DNA from: Xanthobacteraceae bacterium
GTDB lineage: Bacteria > Pseudomonadota > Alphaproteobacteria > Rhizobiales > Xanthobacteraceae
Length of the DNA: 8,306 nt
Direction: 5' to 3'
Assembly: GCA_030037185.1 (NCBI GenBank)
Contig: JASHRR010001042.1
Span: 1-8,306, forward strand
Shown here: one piece after another, positions 5,459-8,306 of the stretch
How the letters are laid out: each line of letters starts with the position of its first letter
Position numbering within the stretch: position 1 is the stretch's first letter
Translations under genes and position numbers: made by a program
Notes under the pieces: model-generated
What the model saw: the letters and a program-made list of their open reading frames with translations, nothing else
Databases searched by the model: none
What the model was told of the DNA's origin: nothing

Positions 5459-7162
5459 TCATGACTTTGGTCGATGCTGCGATCCGGCGAAACGATGCGC
5501 GATCATCTCTTTGAGGATCTCTCGCTTGACCGACCGGTTCGTCGCCGACGCACTGCAGCACCACCAGCCATCGCGCTCCATTGCCCGGGCGGCAGCGACA
5601 AACCGATCCGCCACGGCTTCGAACTCGCTGTCGGAATAGTTCAGGCTGAAAATCAGGCGGCCGGTGCCGATCCAGCTCAACGCCAGGCCTTCGGCGTGCA
5701 GGTAGTATTGCAGCATCCAGTTGTAGCGCGAAGGCCTCGTGTAGCAGACCGTCCAGATCGACGACAGGTTGGCCACCTGCACTGGAAGGGCCTCCTCCCG
5801 CAAGCGCAGGTTCAGCCGCTTCGCACGATCGTTCCACCGCAGGTCGAGGTCGCGATAAAGCTCGCTGATCTCGGGCCTATCGAGAAGCTGCAGGAACTCG
5901 TTCATGGCGCCCATCACGACCGGATGGGAGTTGAATGTTCCGCGGGCAAAGCAGATGTCGGCGGGCCTGTCGTCGCGAAATCGCTTCATCAGGTCTTTGC
6001 GGCCGCAGATCACCCCGATCGGAAATCCGCCGCCGACCGTCTTTCCGTATGTCACGAGGTCGGCCCGGACCCCGAAATATTCCTGCGCGCCGCCGCGGGC
6101 GAGGCGAAAGCCGACGAAGACCTCGTCGAAGATCAGGACGATATTGTGCTCGCTGCAAACCGCCCGCAGCCGCCGCAGCCAGTCCGCATAGGCCTCCCGG
6201 TTGAAACCCGCGCGCCTTGCGCCATCCACCAGCGACGAGTCGGCCGGCGCCGCCTCGTTCGGGTGCAGCGCCTGCAGCGGATTGACCAGGACGCACGCGA
6301 TATTGCGGCGGGTCCGCAGCAAGCGAAGCGAGTCCTCCGAGACGTCCTTGAGCGTGTAGGTTTCCCGCGCCGGCAGTGGATTGCCGATTCCCGGCTGCAC
6401 ATCGCCCCACCAGCCGTGATAGGCGCCGCAGAAGCGCACCAGATGTGAGCGCCCGGTATGATATCGCGCGAGCCGTACGGCCTGCATCACGGCTTCGGTG
6501 CCGGACATGTGGAACGAAACTTCGTCCAATCCGGAAATCTGCCTCAGACGCCCGACGTTATCCGCGATGATCGGGTGATAGGGGCCGAGCACCGCACCGA
6601 GCTCGCGGACCCGGGCAAGACCGCGTTCCATCGTCCCTTTGTAGCAGTCATAGCCCAAGAGATTGACGCCGTAGGAGCCGCCGAGATCGTAAAAGCGGTT
6701 GCCGTCGAGATCGACCAGCATCACGCCATCGGAGGCCCGCGCGAAGGCCCCGATCCTGAGATGCCGGCGCACAAACCGGCTGTACTGAAACGGCGCCCGG
6801 TAAGCCTGGGTAAACTGAAGGTCGGAAATGGCGCCGACGACCTCCGCGGTGCGCCGGTCGGTTTCGCGAAAGCGCGATGCATAAAGCGCCGCAAGGCGCC
6901 TGAAACCGTCCCGACGCCGAGCGGCGATTTCAGGAGGTGGGTTGTCGGAACGGAAGAATCGGTCTTCATCGTATTCGTAGAACGGCACGAAAGCGGCTAT
7001 TCGCCGCGCAATGCGCGCGTGACCGCTGAGCGAGGCGTGCTTCGCCCTGGACAACTGCAGGCGGCGCCTCAGCGCCACCAGCGAGGCCGCCGCGACTCCG
7101 GCGCCAAGCCCGTAGAATGCGAATGCGGTGCCGGCCATTTCCATCCGGTCAGATTGAACCAT
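5459..7162 (-). CDS. Membrane-anchored class III (HemL-like) aminotransferase
   Basis: A 567-residue protein containing a complete class III PLP aminotransferase domain (about 125-540) most like glutamate-1-semialdehyde aminomutase. It has YDLGGSYGVNLLGYD (158-172), the phosphate-binding SGTEAVMQAVRLAR (220-233), FCGAYHGWWGD (244-254), the PLP-pyridine Asp346 in IFDEVFVGFR, and the Schiff-base Lys374 in VTYGKTVGGGFPIG. All key residues are intact. Unlike HemL (about 430 residues) it begins with a hydrophobic helix (residues 12-31) followed by a basic stretch, so the enzyme is probably tethered to the inner membrane facing the cytosol, plus a roughly 95-residue charged linker. An in-frame TAA 10 nt upstream limits the start to ATG 7162, 7144 or 7138; none has a clear ribosome binding site. 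It converges with the membrane-protein gene (100 bp apart) and diverges from psd. The substrate is unknown; haem synthesis is unlikely given the anchor. Confidence 0.85.
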   Translation of the reverse strand: MVQSDRMEMAGTAFAFYGLGAGVAAASLVALRRRLQLSRAKHASLSGHARIARRIAAFVPFYEYDEDRFFRSDNPPPEIAARRRDGFRRLAALYASRFRETDRRTAEVVGAISDLQFTQAYRAPFQYSRFVRRHLRIGAFARASDGVMLVDLDGNRFYDLGGSYGVNLLGYDCYKGTMERGLARVRELGAVLGPYHPIIADNVGRLRQISGLDEVSFHMSGTEAVMQAVRLARYHTGRSHLVRFCGAYHGWWGDVQPGIGNPLPARETYTLKDVSEDSLRLLRTRRNIACVLVNPLQALHPNEAAPADSSLVDGARRAGFNREAYADWLRRLRAVCSEHNIVLIFDEVFVGFRLARGGAQEYFGVRADLVTYGKTVGGGFPIGVICGRKDLMKRFRDDRPADICFARGTFNSHPVVMGAMNEFLQLLDRPEISELYRDLDLRWNDRAKRLNLRLREEALPVQVANLSSIWTVCYTRPSRYNWMLQYYLHAEGLALSWIGTGRLIFSLNYSDSEFEAVADRFVAAARAMERDGWWCCSASATNRSVKREILKEMIAHRFAGSQHRPKS

Positions 7163-7176
7163 TCGTTGGAGTTATC

Positions 7177-7193
7177 GCCGGGAATCTCCCGGC
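7177..7193. promoter_or_regulatory. Inverted repeat in the divergent aminotransferase/psd intergenic region
   Basis: GCCGGGA (7177-7183) and TCCCGGC (7187-7193) form a perfect 7-bp dyad around ATC. It lies 15 bp upstream of the aminotransferase ATG and about 125 bp from the psd start. It could be an operator for a shared regulator or a leader hairpin of the minus-strand gene. No convincing promoter boxes were seen in the 156-bp interval. Confidence 0.4.
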
Positions 7194-7318
7194 CATCCAC
7201 CTCTTTCTCGCTCATGGCCCGCAGGAAAGGCGCGGATGCCCGCGACAACGCGCGGGGATGACGCTGGAGGCTGATTTCCATCACATCAAAGCGCGCTCTA
7301 CCCGCAACAGGTTACGGC

Positions 7319-8188
7319 ATGATGACGCTGCGATCGCAAATTCTGCGGCTGCTCGCGCAGGAGGATTTGAACTTCCTGCTCACCAATCGTATTCCGCGCC
7401 GGTTGGCCACGCAATTCATAGGCTGGTTTAGCAGGATCGAGCAGCCGCTCGTGCGCAGTGTGTCGATCGCAGCGTGGCGCTTCTTTTCCGATTTGGACCT
7501 GCGCGAGGCGAAAAAAAATCAGTTCCGGAGCGTGCATGACTGCTTCATCCGGGAGCTCAAGGACGGCACAAGGCCGATCGATGCCGGCGCCAAGATACTG
7601 GTAAGCCCTTGTGACGCGGTCATCGGGGCCTGCGGCACGGTCGCCGACGGCACCCTCCATCAGATCAAGGGCTTTCCCTACACGCTCGACGAGCTCCTGT
7701 GCGACCGCAATCTGGTCGAGCAGCACCGCAACGGCCGCTATGTGACGCTGAGATTGAAATCGAGCATGTACCACCGATTCCATGCGCCGCATGACTGCCG
7801 GGTCGAACAGCTGACCTACATTTCCGGCGATACCTGGAACGTCAATCCGATCGCCCTGCGGCGGATTGAGAGGTTGTTTTGCAAAAACGAACGCGCCGTT
7901 CTGAAAACCTCACTGAGCGCCACCGATCATGTCGTGACCTTGGTGCCGGTGGCAGCGATACTGGTCGCCAGCATTCGCCTTCATTTCCTCGATGTCCCGC
8001 TTACCCTCAAATACTGCGGGCCCAACGTCATCGCCTGTGATGCCCGTTTTAAGAAAGGCGAAGAAATGGGCTGGTTCGAGCACGGATCGACCATCATCGT
8101 GTTCGCACCGAAGGAGTTCTCCCTCTGCGACATCGTCAAAGACGGCGCGACAATCCGCATGGGCGAGCCTCTGATGCGGTTACCCTAG
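7319..8188 (+). CDS. psd: Phosphatidylserine decarboxylase
   Basis: A 289-residue Psd of the E. coli-like (longer) form. The charge-relay residues are present: Asp99 in SPCDA, His155 in MYHRFHAP (His152 also conserved) and Ser257 in EHGSTIIVF. Autocleavage before Ser257 would give a beta chain and a short alpha chain with the N-terminal pyruvoyl group that decarboxylates phosphatidylserine to phosphatidylethanolamine at the inner membrane. FCKNERAV (187-194) is another family block. Departures are SPCDA where many homologues have SPADG, and VAAILVASI (211-219) where VGA-x2-VGSI is usual, so the protein is divergent but not visibly inactivated. ATG 7319 (or the adjacent 7322) follows a weak CAGG at 7308-7311. 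Codons 65-67 contain an uninterrupted run of eight A (7511-7518). The gene is divergent from the aminotransferase; no pssA is adjacent in the window. Confidence 0.85.
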   Translation: MMTLRSQILRLLAQEDLNFLLTNRIPRRLATQFIGWFSRIEQPLVRSVSIAAWRFFSDLDLREAKKNQFRSVHDCFIRELKDGTRPIDAGAKILVSPCDAVIGACGTVADGTLHQIKGFPYTLDELLCDRNLVEQHRNGRYVTLRLKSSMYHRFHAPHDCRVEQLTYISGDTWNVNPIALRRIERLFCKNERAVLKTSLSATDHVVTLVPVAAILVASIRLHFLDVPLTLKYCGPNVIACDARFKKGEEMGWFEHGSTIIVFAPKEFSLCDIVKDGATIRMGEPLMRLP

Positions 8189-8192
8189 CCGG

Positions 8193-8223
8193 CGCCTGGG
8201 TACATAGTCCGGTGAGCCAGGCG
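8193..8223 (+). repeat. Hairpin after psd
   Basis: CGCCTGG (8193-8199) pairs with CCAGGCG (8217-8223) across a 17-nt loop, starting 5 bp after the psd stop. No T-run follows, so it is not a standard intrinsic terminator. It may modulate read-through or translation of the next gene. Confidence 0.35.
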
Positions 8224-8289
8224 GAATCCTCTACCGGCCTGTCCGCGCTTACGCCGCGGGCTTTCCATGGCGCTCGAGGCGGGCTAGAG

Positions 8290-8306
8290 ATGCTGATCAC
8301 CGGCCT
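8290..8306 (+). CDS. Start of a further gene, possibly an NAD(P)-dependent epimerase/dehydrogenase (partial)
   Basis: A frame open to the window edge begins at ATG 8290 with MLITG, or at GTG 8212 with 26 extra residues. MLITG matches the first strand of NAD(P)-binding epimerase/SDR proteins (L-(V/I)-TG-A-x2-G), but only five residues are visible and no strong ribosome binding site precedes either start. If real, it follows psd by about 100 bp on the same strand and may share its transcript. Confidence 0.3.

Noticed and set aside
5474..6448. Open frame of 324 codons opposite the aminotransferase (and a second at 6458-7261)
   Set aside because: Antisense frames kept open by GC-rich third codon positions; the minus strand encodes the full PLP enzyme with all active-site motifs.
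7069..7284. Minus-strand frame of 71 codons at the aminotransferase start
   Set aside because: A small acidic N-terminal-like stretch drew attention, but the frame runs into the aminotransferase gene in another phase, has no good ribosome binding site and ends in an Arg/Trp-rich tail.
7298..7792. Minus-strand frame of 164 codons opposite psd
   Set aside because: Antisense shadow of psd, which has the Asp, His and GST motifs on the plus strand.

Overview
The window is GC-rich double-stranded bacterial chromosome, most likely from an alphaproteobacterium of the Rhizobiales/Rhodospirillales type. This is inferred from GC-rich codon usage, from a PmtA-type phosphatidylethanolamine methyltransferase of the Rhodobacter/Bradyrhizobium kind, and from the gene pair DNA-3-methyladenine glycosylase / carboxylesterase at the left edge. 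No rRNA, tRNA or CRISPR array was seen.

Layout. (1) 1-797: the last codons of an AlkA-like DNA glycosylase, translationally coupled (TGATG overlap) to a phospholipase/carboxylesterase-family alpha/beta hydrolase. (2) 798-1694: a gene-free leader with two promoter-like motifs, then an HNH endonuclease with a GTG start and a very good ribosome binding site. (3) 1695-2890: about 1.2 kb with no credible intact gene. It holds inverted repeats, a 9-G run and, on the minus strand, a frameshifted remnant of the C-terminal zinc ribbon of a TnpB (IS200/IS605-type) protein. About 190 bp from that remnant is an imperfect hairpin of the kind found at the ends of such elements. It reads as a decayed insertion. 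(4) 2891-3664: a class II aldolase/adducin-family enzyme. (5) 3665-3789: a short intergenic stretch holding a perfect 27-bp tandem duplication. (6) 3790-8188: four genes, at least two of them for membrane lipids: PmtA (PE to PC methylation), a small membrane protein resembling the Mpo1/DUF962 family, a minus-strand membrane-anchored class III (HemL-like) aminotransferase of 567 residues, and, divergent from it, a phosphatidylserine decarboxylase. The start of another plus-strand gene lies at the right edge.

How the genes may work together. Psd makes PE from phosphatidylserine and PmtA methylates PE to phosphatidylcholine, so two steps of one pathway sit within 4.4 kb. Between them are a likely metal-binding membrane protein of a family known in yeast for fatty-acid alpha-oxidation, and a membrane-tethered PLP aminotransferase with no obvious job in haem synthesis. 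The Psd is of the longer E. coli-like form rather than the short form usual in many alphaproteobacteria. Together these suggest a dedicated lipid- or amino-lipid-modification locus. That functional link is an inference from neighbourhood and has not been shown.
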